Assembly: GCA_013288465.1 (NCBI GenBank) | Contig: JABDBT010000012.1 | Span: 1 to 31,403 of the forward strand | Direction of reading: 5' to 3' | Source: Bacteroidota bacterium | Lineage (GTDB): Bacteria; Bacteroidota; Bacteroidia; Sphingobacteriales; Sphingobacteriaceae | Length of the DNA: 31,403 nt | Shown: one piece after another, positions 22,226 to 30,276 of the stretch | Numbering within the stretch: position 1 is the first letter of the stretch | Layout: each line of letters starts with the position of its first letter | The notes under the pieces: model-generated | What the model saw: the letters and a program-made list of their open reading frames with translations, nothing else | Told to the model about the DNA's origin: nothing | Databases searched by the model: none | Translations under genes and position numbers: made by a program

Positions 22226-23599
22226 ATGAGTAAAAACATACTGCTCACGGCAAAGAGCAAGTCAATAAAAGGCACGGTTAACCTCACGGGTTCAAAAAGT
22301 GAGTGTAACCGTGCCCTCATTATCGAGGCGTTAAGCGGCGGCAAAGTGAAAGTGCAAAACATATCCGATGCTGCCGATGCCGTTTTACTTGCGGGTATTT
22401 TGAGGCCGCAAGTTGATGACCTCAACCTGCCTCAAGCCACAAATGATACACCTCAAGCTGCTTTAAACGCCCCTGTAGTTCCCTTAGGCGCACCTATGGA
22501 TGCTATCACTGCACAAAAGGGCACTTCTCTCAAATCTCAAATCTCAAATCTCAAATCTTACGCTACCATCAACATCGGCCCGGCAGGTACGGCTATGCGA
22601 TTCTTAACGGCCTACCTAACCTTGGAGGATGAAGAGGTGATATTAACAGGCAGCGAGCGGATGAAGCAGCGGCCAATAGGCATACTGGTTGATGCTTTGC
22701 GCAAGCTGGGTGCGGTTATTGGGTATGAAGAGAACGAGGGTTACCCGCCCATCAGGATCAAAGGCGGCCTGCAACAGGTAACCAGCAAGGTAAGCGTTAA
22801 AGGCGACATCAGCAGCCAGTACATTACCGCGTTGTTGCTGATAGCGGCGCGCTTGCCCATGGGTTTGGAGCTGCATATTGAAGGTGAGCTAACCTCGCGC
22901 CCGTATGTAGAAATGACTTTGGCCATGCTGGAACAGGCAGGCATCAAACATACCTGGAACGATAACGTCATAACTATTGCCAATCAGCAATTTGCTGAAA
23001 CATCGATCTATATTGAGCCAGACTGGAGCGCGGCATCCTATTGGTATGCCATAGCTGCATTGGCTGATGAAGCCGAACTGTTTCTGCCGGGGTTAACCCA
23101 GTACAGCTTGCAGGGAGATAGCGTGATAACCGAGATCATGGCCAACTTTGGCATCACCTCGCAGTTTAAGGACGGCGGCGTATATCTGCAAAAAGAAGTT
23201 AAGCCGGTGTTCCGCAAGATATTCGACCTGAAAGAATGTCCTGACCTTGCGCAAACCATTATTGTGGTATGCGCGTCCATAGGCCACGAGGCAACATTTA
23301 CCGGATTAGAAACCCTAAAGATCAAAGAAACCGACCGCATCAAAGCATTACAAAACGAGCTGGCCAAAATTGGCGTTAAGTTAATTGAAAAAGGACAGGT
23401 GTATAAACTGGATTGCAGCGAAAAGTTTATCCCACAACGCCTGTTCATTAACACCTACGAAGATCACCGTATGGCAATGGCTTTCGCCCCGCTGGCGCTG
23501 ATAGTCCCCGAAGTGGAAATTGAAGAGGCAATGGTAGTTGAAAAATCATACCCGGCGTTTTGGGTAGATTTGGAGAAGATGGGGTTTCAGGTAAAATAG
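22226..23599 (+). CDS. aroA: EPSP synthase (3-phosphoshikimate 1-carboxyvinyltransferase) with a repeat-containing insertion
   Basis: Transfers the enolpyruvyl group of PEP to shikimate-3-phosphate. Key blocks are GSKSECNRALI (substrate Lys/Ser/Arg), GPAGTAMRFLTAYL, GSERMKQRPIGILVDALRKL, EPDWSAASYWYAIAAL (catalytic Asp), KETDRIKALQNEL (catalytic Glu) and EDHRMAMAFAPLAL. At 457 residues it is about 40-50 longer than usual Bacteroidota AroA. The excess is residues ~61-112, between ISDAADAVLLAGIL and INIGPAGTAMR, and ends in four copies of the 7-bp unit TCTCAAA. The reading frame is open through the insertion. The stop codon is embedded in an inverted repeat. Confidence 0.94.
   Translation: MSKNILLTAKSKSIKGTVNLTGSKSECNRALIIEALSGGKVKVQNISDAADAVLLAGILRPQVDDLNLPQATNDTPQAALNAPVVPLGAPMDAITAQKGTSLKSQISNLKSYATINIGPAGTAMRFLTAYLTLEDEEVILTGSERMKQRPIGILVDALRKLGAVIGYEENEGYPPIRIKGGLQQVTSKVSVKGDISSQYITALLLIAARLPMGLELHIEGELTSRPYVEMTLAMLEQAGIKHTWNDNVITIANQQFAETSIYIEPDWSAASYWYAIAALADEAELFLPGLTQYSLQGDSVITEIMANFGITSQFKDGGVYLQKEVKPVFRKIFDLKECPDLAQTIIVVCASIGHEATFTGLETLKIKETDRIKALQNELAKIGVKLIEKGQVYKLDCSEKFIPQRLFINTYEDHRMAMAFAPLALIVPEVEIEEAMVVEKSYPAFWVDLEKMGFQVK
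22528..22558 (+). repeat. 7-bp tandem repeat (TCTCAAA) within aroA
   Basis: Four full copies plus 3 nt, perfectly conserved, encoding part of a Ser/Leu/Lys/Gln/Asn segment. Because the unit is not a multiple of 3, gain or loss of one copy would shift the aroA frame. Confidence 0.95.
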
Positions 23600-23687
23600 T
23601 CTGAACCATGATTCGTAGGATTTAAGGATTGCCTTTATTAACTACAATCGGGTTAATCAATCAAATCCTTTGAATCATGGTTCAGAC
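23599..23687. repeat. 89-bp palindromic repeat at the aroA stop codon
   Basis: Perfect 16-bp terminal arms GTCTGAACCATGATTC (23599-23614) and GAATCATGGTTCAGAC (23672-23687), with inner arms AGGATTT/AAATCCT (23617-23623, 23663-23669). The first base is the last base of the aroA stop codon. It looks like a member of a dispersed Bacteroidota intergenic repeat family. It may also act as a terminator or mRNA-stabilising hairpin between aroA and aroC. Confidence 0.75.
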
Positions 23688-23793
23688 AAAAGAACGCTTT
23701 TATAACAAACAATAAAATAATCTGCACATTTGCATATATGCACATCAAAATCGGTGTAATCACAAAGCAATCAGTGCAATCACAATAATAAGT

Positions 23794-24933
23794 ATGGCAG
23801 GCAATTCATTCGGACAATTATTCAGGATAACCACATTTGGCGAATCGCACGGGGAAGCTATTGGCGTAATTATTGACGGCTGCCCCGCGCAGCTTGACGT
23901 TGATTTAGATTACATACAGGGTGAGCTAGACAAACGTAAGCCCGGCCAGTCAAAAATAACCACCCAGCGTAAGGAAAGCGATACCGTAAAGATACTTTCG
24001 GGCGTATTTGAGGGTAAAACCACAGGCACACCTATTGCGATGCTGATACCGAATGAAGATCAGCGGTCAAAAGATTACAGCCACAATACCGACGTTTTCC
24101 GCCCATCGCATGCCGACTATACCTACCAGGTTAAATACGGCATACGCGACCATCGCGGCGGCGGCCGCTCATCGGCCCGCGAAACCGCGGCCCGTGTTGC
24201 GGCAGGCGCTTTAGCCAAACTATTGCTCAAAACACAGGGGATAGAGATCGTGGCCCATGTAAGCAGCGTCGGTAAGATCAACGCGCCAAATGTGGAGATC
24301 ACCAATGCGCAGGAGTTTATTGCCGAACGCGAAAAAAACATCGTCCGCTGTGCCGACCCGGCAACTGCCGAAGAAATGATCGAATATATCGACAGCATCC
24401 GCAAGCAAGGCGATACCGTTGGCGGCAAAGTAAGCTGCTATATTCAAAACTGCCCCGTTGGCTTAGGCGACCCGGTATTTGATAAACTTCATGCCGATTT
24501 GGGCAAAGCCATGTTAAGCATTAATGCCGTACATGGTTTTGAATTTGGCTCAGGCTTTTCGGGCAGCGAAATGCGCGGGTCTGAGCACAACGATATTTTT
24601 ATCGCCAACGCTCCCTCTCCTTTGGAGAGGGCTGGGGTGAGGCCGATAAAAACCATTACCAATTTCTCGGGCGGCATACAGGGCGGTATCAGCAATGGTA
24701 TGCCTATTGAGTTTAAGGTGGCCTTTAAACCCGTTGCCACTATTATGCAAAGCCAGGCCACCGTTGACAGCGAAGGCAACGCCGCCGAAATCTCTGGCAA
24801 AGGCCGTCATGACCCTTGCGTAGTGCCACGCGCCGTGCCTATTGTTGAGGCTATGGCGGCGCTGGTGTTGGCTGATCATTGGTTGAGGAATAGGAATAGT
24901 ATTTTGGCCCCTAACCCCCTAAAGGGGGAATAA
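23794..24933 (+). CDS. aroC: Chorismate synthase with repeat-derived loop and C-terminus
   Basis: Last shikimate step, EPSP to chorismate, using reduced FMN. Family motifs are complete: [81 protein letters not shown] and [20 protein letters not shown]. The length of 379 exceeds the usual ~360. Residues 274-283 ([10 protein letters not shown]) are encoded by a copy of the CCCTCTCC palindromic repeat and interrupt the segment between SEHNDIF and TNFSGG. The last residues (LAPNPLKGE) come from a CCCCCT/AGGGGG hairpin repeat. The frame and catalytic motifs are intact, so it is probably active. It is separated from aroA by ~195 bp. Confidence 0.94.
   Translation: MAGNSFGQLFRITTFGESHGEAIGVIIDGCPAQLDVDLDYIQGELDKRKPGQSKITTQRKESDTVKILSGVFEGKTTGTPIAMLIPNEDQRSKDYSHNTDVFRPSHADYTYQVKYGIRDHRGGGRSSARETAARVAAGALAKLLLKTQGIEIVAHVSSVGKINAPNVEITNAQEFIAEREKNIVRCADPATAEEMIEYIDSIRKQGDTVGGKVSCYIQNCPVGLGDPVFDKLHADLGKAMLSINAVHGFEFGSGFSGSEMRGSEHNDIFIANAPSPLERAGVRPIKTITNFSGGIQGGISNGMPIEFKVAFKPVATIMQSQATVDSEGNAAEISGKGRHDPCVVPRAVPIVEAMAALVLADHWLRNRNSILAPNPLKGE
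24613..24642 (+). repeat. CCCTCTCC-type palindromic repeat inserted in aroC
   Basis: CCCTCTCC-TTT-GGAGAGGG, a perfect 8-bp hairpin, followed by CTGGGGTGAGG. It matches the intergenic copy at 11912-11940 in all but two or three positions. It sits in frame and adds ten codons. Confidence 0.8.
24909..24930 (+). repeat. CCCCCTAA-type hairpin repeat forming the aroC 3' end
   Basis: CCCCTAACCCCCTAAAGGGGG with a CCCCCT/AGGGGG stem (24915-24920, 24923-24928). It encodes the last residues of AroC and may double as a weak terminator. Confidence 0.6.
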
Positions 24934-24944
24934 TAGCGAGCTAA

Positions 24945-24977
24945 AGATTTGACAACTTTCAAAAAGTTGTCAAATCT
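24945..24977. repeat. Perfect 15-bp hairpin upstream of the 202-residue gene
   Basis: AGATTTGACAACTTT (24945-24959) and AAAGTTGTCAAATCT (24963-24977) with a 3-nt loop. There is no T run. It lies between aroC and the ribosome-binding site CAGGAG of the next gene and could be a dispersed repeat or a processing site. Confidence 0.75.
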
Positions 24978-24991
24978 AAACAGGAGAACAA

Positions 24992-25600
24992 ATGAAAATA
25001 TCTAAAGAAAGTCAATTTTGGGAGTGGTTTAAAAGCAATGAGGCCAGGTACTTCTTCCTAAATCAGATTAATGATTCAGATGAAAAAGAAAGACTATTGG
25101 ATGAATTCTTAAACCATTTACATAAATATTGCGACCGGATTTTTTTTGAAATTGGTGGTTATCCGGATGAAAAACAGGATTTGATCATTACAGCAGAAGG
25201 AGATACTGATTATTTTCTTCAAGTAGAAGCAATTGTTCGCGCAGCGCCTCAATTCGACAATTGGAATATTATTGCATTTAAACCCATCCGAACGGATTAT
25301 GTAACTGAATACGAAGGCATTACCCTCGACCCAAAAGGAATTTGGTTTATCCCGCTTAACAATAACAACGAACCTGAAAAAATAGGATTAAGGCTATATT
25401 CTGATAATTACAATGAAAACAATAAAATGAGCTTTCTAACTGCGGCTTATATTGTATTGGATAACGTTCTCGGTGAAAAGTCGAACGCATTGAATATTGG
25501 TTATGTTGAGATGGAAACACCATCATTCTCTCAAAAAGAGGAATCAATCGAACTTAGTAAGCTTCCCAGGTATATTGAATGGTCGAAATCTAAAAAATAA
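24992..25600 (+). CDS. Conserved-looking protein of unknown function
   Basis: A 202-residue soluble protein that I do not recognise by name. It begins with FWEWFKSNEARYFFLNQI, continues with LDEFLNHLHKYCDRIFFEIGG, KQDLIITAEGDTDYFLQVEA, and VRAAPQFDNWNIIAFKPI, and has an acidic overall character with no signal or membrane segment. A good ribosome-binding site (CAGGAG) precedes the ATG at 24992. The layout of short blocks resembles proteins found beside polymorphic toxins or as stand-alone cytosolic proteins in Bacteroidota, but no toxin gene is adjacent, so no role is proposed. Confidence 0.65.
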   Translation: MKISKESQFWEWFKSNEARYFFLNQINDSDEKERLLDEFLNHLHKYCDRIFFEIGGYPDEKQDLIITAEGDTDYFLQVEAIVRAAPQFDNWNIIAFKPIRTDYVTEYEGITLDPKGIWFIPLNNNNEPEKIGLRLYSDNYNENNKMSFLTAAYIVLDNVLGEKSNALNIGYVEMETPSFSQKEESIELSKLPRYIEWSKSKK

Positions 25601-25603
25601 AGA

Positions 25604-25810
25604 TTATAGCTCATTCAGCAGCTCATCTGCGTCACACGCCCGAAGTTTGCCAGCTAAAACCAGCTTCATTTCATCTAAAGCTTCCTTAACATCTTCTAAA
25701 ACTTTGGCTTTATAAGGTGTAAGTGATTTAGTTTTTACATAGGGAAGGTCATTTAATAACACCATTAGCGCAGCTGCCTTACTATCCTTAACCTCCAATA
25801 AAAATTTCAT
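25604..25810 (-). CDS. Small antitoxin-like protein, apparently orphan
   Basis: A 68-residue protein from the ATG at 25810; the open frame extends to 25855 but the family pattern starts here. MKFLLEVKDSKAAALMVLL, NDLPYVKTKSLTPYKAK and LDEMKLVLAGKLRACDADEL fit a Bacteroidota antitoxin-like family usually found with RelE/ParE toxins. No toxin gene accompanies it, and the gene is convergent with the 202-residue gene, stop to stop within 3 nt. The upstream region is a palindromic element. Confidence 0.62.
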   Translation of the reverse strand: MKFLLEVKDSKAAALMVLLNDLPYVKTKSLTPYKAKVLEDVKEALDEMKLVLAGKLRACDADELLNEL

Positions 25811-25852
25811 ATTCCTAAAACTACAAAAAATTTCATCGGGAAAGCTTGGGTC

Positions 25853-26082
25853 CAATTCAAATTGTCACTAAGCAGGCGTTTATTTGGCTAAAGCCCTTAT
25901 ATGATTTTTTATTTTTATCGCCCCATAAATGGGACGGCAATGAATCTTTATATTTCATTGCCGTTTGGCTTTAGCCAACGGATAAAGAAGCATAAATAAG
26001 CAGGGCTTTAGCCAAAATTATCAAACGATTAGCGTAACCAAATACAGAATTTTCGCTATGCTAATCGCGACAATTTGAATTG
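25853..26082. mobile_element. 230-bp nested palindromic element
   Basis: Terminal arms CAATTCAAATTGTC (25853-25866) and GACAATTTGAATTG (26069-26082) are exact complements. Further inside are TTTGGCTAAAGCCCT/AGGGCTTTAGCCAAA (25883-25897, 26002-26016) and ACGGCAATGAA/TTCATTGCCGT (25934-25944, 25954-25964). There is no open frame of note. The structure suggests a MITE-like non-autonomous element or a composite of intergenic repeats filling the spacer. Confidence 0.65.
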
Positions 26083-26100
26083 CACCCGAAAGTTACAGTT

Positions 26101-29001
26101 CTAATTCTCCTCAAAAGCCCGCGCTTCAAGATATTTGTCCATATCAATATGGTTAACGCCTTTTGACCACCATGTTGGCGCAGGTTTATCCTTTAGCATA
26201 TAATCAAAATACTCCAGCATCCGTACCGCGTAATCTTTACGGTTGGGCAGTTTGGCAATACCATGGTTTTCTCCTTTATAAGTTATCATCACTACCGGTT
26301 TATTTAAACGGCGTAACCCGTTATAATATTCAATTCCCTGGGTAAAATCAACTGCTCCGTCTTTATCATTATGCAACAGCAGCAATGGCGTTTGTACATT
26401 TTTAATATGGTAAATGGGCGAGTTACGCTCAAATGCTTCAATATTATCCCAATACCCACTGGTTAGCCGCCCCTGGCTGGCTTCAAATATGGCCTGGTTG
26501 GTAATACCCGCGTTCCAATAGATGAGGCTGTACATACTTATCATATCTGTTAATGGCGCGCCGGCTGCCGCTGCCTTAAAAATATTGGTTTGAGTAATTA
26601 AAAAAGCTGTTTGGTAACCACCCCACGAGTGGCCGTGTATAGCCACCCGTTTAGCATCTACAATGCCTGTAGCAATTGCCGCCTGCACCGCAGGCACCAC
26701 ACAGGCAACGGCCGACATACCGGGATCATTGATCTTGTATTTAATATCGGGCATCAGTACCGCATAGCCGTTACTGGTATAAAGGGCCTTATTAAAGCCG
26801 GTACCGGGGTAACCGGGCATAGTGTATCCGTTTAATCCATCGGTTAAGCGTTCATAAATGTAGGTTATGGTTGGGTAGGCTTTGCCCGGCACGTAGTTGG
26901 CGGGCAAGTATAAGGCAGCCTGCAAAGTATCGCCATTGGCGCTTACATAGTTAAAAAGTTTAACACCCGATGACCATGCATATTTAGCCTGATCAGGCGT
27001 GTTTTTGGTAACTTGCTTAGCGGCCGAAAGATCAGCGGCGGCGGTTACAAATACCTCGGGCGATTGCTCATAATTTTCCTTGCTATAAGCAAAAACGGCA
27101 TTATTTTTTGCTTTAACCAGGTTGCCGTAAGCATAATTATCTAAAAATAATATTTTAATTTGGGCGCCATCTAACCGCCCTATGCCTGCCTGTTTTGTAG
27201 TCCTGTTAAAAACACTAAAGTATTGCGCCTTTTGCAAATCGGTGCCTTTATCATCGGTATATAGGTTAAAGATGCCGGTGATCTCCGTTTTCCTGGCTTT
27301 CCAGTTATCTGTAAGTGAAACCACCGACTTTCCATCTGCGCTGATACGCCAAAGGTCATAATTATCTTTAATCAGCGCATATTTAGAATCAGCCGACCAG
27401 CCAAAGTTTTCGGTGGCCGGTTTTATTACATTATGGTCGTCCAGTTCATCAACAAACGATGATTTGATTTTCCCGGTAAGGTTATATTTCTCGCCGGTTT
27501 CTAAATTGATGCTGTAAAAAGTTCCATCCTGGTAATAGCTCACCAATTTTCCGTTAGGCGCCATTCTAAAGCCGGGGTTACCTGTAAGGTAAAAATTCTC
27601 AAACAATAGTTTTTTATCCCCGGTTTTGAGGTTTATCAAATAAATATCAGCATAACTTTGCCCATTAAGGTTACTCATCAGTTCATATTTGGCATTGTCT
27701 GTCCCTATAGCATACGCTTGTTTAGGCGCTACATTAACTGTACGCATATTACTGTCGGCCAGTTGAATAAAGCGGTTGTTGGTCACCTGGTATTCGGCCA
27801 GGTAACTAAAGGTTTTGTCGCTCATTTCCTGCACGGTTTGTGCGGACTGCAGCCGCTTGTCCTGCCAGTTCCAGATAATCATATCCGGTTTATCTATATC
27901 ATCTTTTTTGGCCGCTGCTATTTCTGCCGGCTTTTTATTTACCGAGTCTTTACGGGCGTCTGCCACGCTCCCGGCCTTCGCAGTCGTTTTAGTGCTGTCC
28001 TTTTTTGCGGTTGTTTTAGTGCTGTCTTTTTTGGCTTTATCATTTTTTTCAATAGTACTTACACCAAACAACAATGTTGTCAAATCATCCGACCAATATG
28101 GGCGGCGGTCGCCACTTATACCCATTCCGGCAGGGAAAGATTTATCGGTTAAGCCGCTGTAAAAAGTTGTGCCCAGGCTATCTCCTTTTACTTTACTAAC
28201 ACCGATTACGCTGTAAACATCTGTCTTATAATCGTCGTTCTTATTTGATTTCAAAAGCGCAAATGCGGTCCCCTCCTGGTTCCAATTGATAGATTTATAC
28301 AAGGCTTTGTCATTATCAACACCGTCAGTAATGCCGGTTTTCATATTGCGCACATAAATACCGTTGCCGTTTTTACCATTGGCATCAACCGAGTAAGCAA
28401 GCAGATCGCCCGCTTTGTTAAAAGCGAACTCGCCCACGCTACCCACATTAAAGCTTTTTTTAGTTGATGCATTGCACAGCAAAAGATCAGTGCCCTTGGC
28501 GGCGTCCTTTTCTTTTGACGCGGTTTCGAGCGGCGAAAATGATATGGCTATCCAGTTAGGCAATTTGCCCGAAAAGCTAAAGTTTTTTACATGATCAAAC
28601 TCTGTTTTTGTGTTTGCAGCAAGGTTTACAACAAGCAGCTTATCATATAAAGTTTTATTGGTTTTCTTAGCCGCTTTTACTTCAGCGTCTTTAGGCGATA
28701 CTTTAAACGCAATAAATTTTGCATCGTTACTAAAAGCTATAAAGCTGGCGGTAGCGCCGCAAGGGTAACGAAAAGTAGTGGTATCATTAACCTTACGGAC
28801 CACAACTTCCTGATCACCATCAACCGGGCCGTTAATATATGCCATCCATTGCCCGTCTGGAGATAAGGTATTATAACCTGATTTGATGTACCGCCATGCG
28901 GTGACATCTTTCCAGCTCAGCGCCGGTTTTTGCTGGGCGTTTACATTTAACCCGGTGAAAATTAATAATAAAAATAAGGTGGTCAATTTGATTGGTTTCA
29001 T
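26101..29001 (-). CDS. S9-family (prolyl oligopeptidase-like) serine peptidase, exported
   Basis: A 966-residue secreted peptidase with signal peptide (LTTLFLLLIFTGLNVNAQQ). An N-terminal beta-propeller (~50-660) with WD40-like segments such as LSPDGQWMAYING and MAPNGKLVSYYQDGTFYSI is followed by a C-terminal alpha/beta-hydrolase domain: nucleophile Ser792 in HGHSWGGYQ, Asp in LLHNDKDGAVDF and His in KGENHGIAK. It probably degrades peptides in the periplasm or outside the cell. It is longer than most S9 members; a Lys/Ser/Thr-rich insertion (~residues 320-375) includes a doubled KKDSTKTTA encoded by a 27-bp repeat. No neighbour in the same operon. Confidence 0.93.
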   Translation of the reverse strand: MKPIKLTTLFLLLIFTGLNVNAQQKPALSWKDVTAWRYIKSGYNTLSPDGQWMAYINGPVDGDQEVVVRKVNDTTTFRYPCGATASFIAFSNDAKFIAFKVSPKDAEVKAAKKTNKTLYDKLLVVNLAANTKTEFDHVKNFSFSGKLPNWIAISFSPLETASKEKDAAKGTDLLLCNASTKKSFNVGSVGEFAFNKAGDLLAYSVDANGKNGNGIYVRNMKTGITDGVDNDKALYKSINWNQEGTAFALLKSNKNDDYKTDVYSVIGVSKVKGDSLGTTFYSGLTDKSFPAGMGISGDRRPYWSDDLTTLLFGVSTIEKNDKAKKDSTKTTAKKDSTKTTAKAGSVADARKDSVNKKPAEIAAAKKDDIDKPDMIIWNWQDKRLQSAQTVQEMSDKTFSYLAEYQVTNNRFIQLADSNMRTVNVAPKQAYAIGTDNAKYELMSNLNGQSYADIYLINLKTGDKKLLFENFYLTGNPGFRMAPNGKLVSYYQDGTFYSINLETGEKYNLTGKIKSSFVDELDDHNVIKPATENFGWSADSKYALIKDNYDLWRISADGKSVVSLTDNWKARKTEITGIFNLYTDDKGTDLQKAQYFSVFNRTTKQAGIGRLDGAQIKILFLDNYAYGNLVKAKNNAVFAYSKENYEQSPEVFVTAAADLSAAKQVTKNTPDQAKYAWSSGVKLFNYVSANGDTLQAALYLPANYVPGKAYPTITYIYERLTDGLNGYTMPGYPGTGFNKALYTSNGYAVLMPDIKYKINDPGMSAVACVVPAVQAAIATGIVDAKRVAIHGHSWGGYQTAFLITQTNIFKAAAAGAPLTDMISMYSLIYWNAGITNQAIFEASQGRLTSGYWDNIEAFERNSPIYHIKNVQTPLLLLHNDKDGAVDFTQGIEYYNGLRRLNKPVVMITYKGENHGIAKLPNRKDYAVRMLEYFDYMLKDKPAPTWWSKGVNHIDMDKYLEARAFEEN

Positions 29002-29119
29002 GGCTGATAAGTTTGATTAAATATAGCAATGTTAATATTAATAAATAATAGAGTACGTAAATTTCAATGGTGGGTTTAGGTACAAGCAAAATATTTTCTG
29101 CTAACCAGACATCCCCGGC

Positions 29120-29162
29120 CCCCCTCTAAATCTCCCCCCGGTTGGGGGAGATTTAGAGGGGG
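29120..29162. repeat. Perfect 19-bp hairpin in a divergent spacer
   Basis: Arms 29120-29138 (CCCCCTCTAAATCTCCCCC) and 29144-29162 are exact complements around a 5-nt loop. It lies between the divergent S9 peptidase and HAD genes, 38 bp upstream of the HAD start. Likely a dispersed palindromic repeat. Confidence 0.8.
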
Positions 29163-29199
29163 CTATGAGGAGTGCTTTTAAAAACCTAATTTAGACTTA

Positions 29200-29832
29200 A
29201 TGAAAAAAGCCCTCATCTTCGACCTCGATAATACCATTTACCCGGTAAGCGCTATTGCTGATGAGCTGTTTGAAAGTTTGTTTAGCGTGGTTGATGAATA
29301 CCGCGAGTTGTTAGGAAATAACGAGCTACAAAACATCAAAGAAGAATTTACCCGCCGCCCCTACCAGGACATAGCCGATAAATACAATTTCAGTGAGGAA
29401 CTTAAACAGAAAGGGCTTAACCATCTTCAAAACATCACTTACAATAAACCCATGGCAGCGTATCCCGGTTATGATGAAGTGAGACTAATACCTCTCCAAA
29501 AATTCCTGGTAACTATGGGGTTTACCAAATTGCAAAACAGCAAAGTGGATATGCTGGGCATAGCAGCCGATTTTACTGAAATATATATTGTTGATCCGCA
29601 AATTTCTGCAGTTACCAAAAAAGATATTTTCGCCAATATCCTTTCCAAATACAACTATCTGCCCGGCGATGTACTGGTTATCGGCGATGACCCCGGATCT
29701 GAAATTAAAGCGGCAAAGGCATTGGGTATTGATACCTTTTTGTTTGATCCCGCCAACAGACATCCCGATACGGAGGTTACTTACCGGTCGGGTAAATTGG
29801 TGGATATTGTGGATTGTCTTGATTTTAATTAG
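29200..29832 (+). CDS. HAD-family hydrolase
   Basis: A 210-residue HAD-superfamily phosphatase with all four motifs: DLDNT in KKALIFDLDNTIYP (motif I), FLVTMGFTKLQNSK (motif II, Thr), a lysine in VTKKDIFANIL and GDDPGSEIKAAKALG (motif IV, GDDxxxD/E). The helical cap lies between residues ~15 and 95. It resembles the phosphoglycolate phosphatase/YjjG-type subgroup; the substrate is unknown. It is a different subfamily from the YihX-like protein at 11993. The preceding spacer holds a hairpin repeat. Confidence 0.87.
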   Translation: MKKALIFDLDNTIYPVSAIADELFESLFSVVDEYRELLGNNELQNIKEEFTRRPYQDIADKYNFSEELKQKGLNHLQNITYNKPMAAYPGYDEVRLIPLQKFLVTMGFTKLQNSKVDMLGIAADFTEIYIVDPQISAVTKKDIFANILSKYNYLPGDVLVIGDDPGSEIKAAKALGIDTFLFDPANRHPDTEVTYRSGKLVDIVDCLDFN

Positions 29833-29844
29833 CACGCCGGATGT

Positions 29845-29868
29845 CATGCTGAGCTCCGTCGAAGCATG
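29845..29868. repeat. CATGCT-type short intergenic repeat
   Basis: CATGCTGAGC followed by TCGAAGCATG, an imperfect inverted repeat directly after the HAD gene. It matches a short dispersed repeat I know from Sphingobacteriales genomes. No other feature in this spacer. Confidence 0.45.
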
Positions 29869-29952
29869 TGCGTGAAGGCCTGCCCGTTTATAATTAAATA
29901 TTGTACATATAATTTTATCTGAGTAAATTAGCCTATAATTAAACCTATCACC

Positions 29953-30213
29953 ATGACTGTTACTGCTTTTACAATTGCCCCAGACTTTGGAATGCTGCTA
30001 TTCATTCCGTTGATCATAGGGATTTACATCCTGTTCTTTCTTGCTATAAGAGGATTAGTGTTATGGTATTTTAAGATAAATGAGGTAACCTGGTACCATG
30101 AAGAGCACATCCGATTAATGGAAGAACAAAATCTTTTAATTGAACAGCAAACCGAGATTTTAAAAGAGTTTAAAACACAAATGGGTAACAACACTATTGA
30201 CCCAAACAAATAG
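29953..30213 (+). CDS. Small membrane protein with coiled-coil tail
   Basis: An 86-residue protein of unknown function. One transmembrane segment (FGMLLFIPLIIGIYILFFLA, ~12-31) is followed by a cytosolic helical tail rich in Glu/Gln (EEHIRLMEEQNLLIEQQTEI) likely to form a coiled coil. The ATG at 29953 has no clear Shine-Dalgarno, as is usual in Bacteroidota. It stands alone between repeat regions. It may be a subunit of a small membrane complex, but there is no partner gene nearby. Confidence 0.6.
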   Translation: MTVTAFTIAPDFGMLLFIPLIIGIYILFFLAIRGLVLWYFKINEVTWYHEEHIRLMEEQNLLIEQQTEILKEFKTQMGNNTIDPNK

Positions 30214-30226
30214 GATTAACGACCAG

Positions 30227-30256
30227 GCATCCTCGTCGCTTCATTAGCCGTGCGAC
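30227..30256. repeat. Short REP-like inverted repeat
   Basis: CGTCGC/GCGACG arms around a ~14-nt loop, immediately before the second copy of the palindromic element. Only a few base pairs, so significance is modest. Confidence 0.4.
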
Positions 30257-30276
30257 GGGATTGCTTCGCCAAAAAA

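Noticed and set aside
23690..23793. AATCGGTGTAATCAC / AATCAGTGCAATCAC near-repeats before aroC as an operator
   Set aside because: Only two imperfect copies of a word that looks like a common low-complexity intergenic repeat; no symmetry or conserved spacing to support a regulator site.
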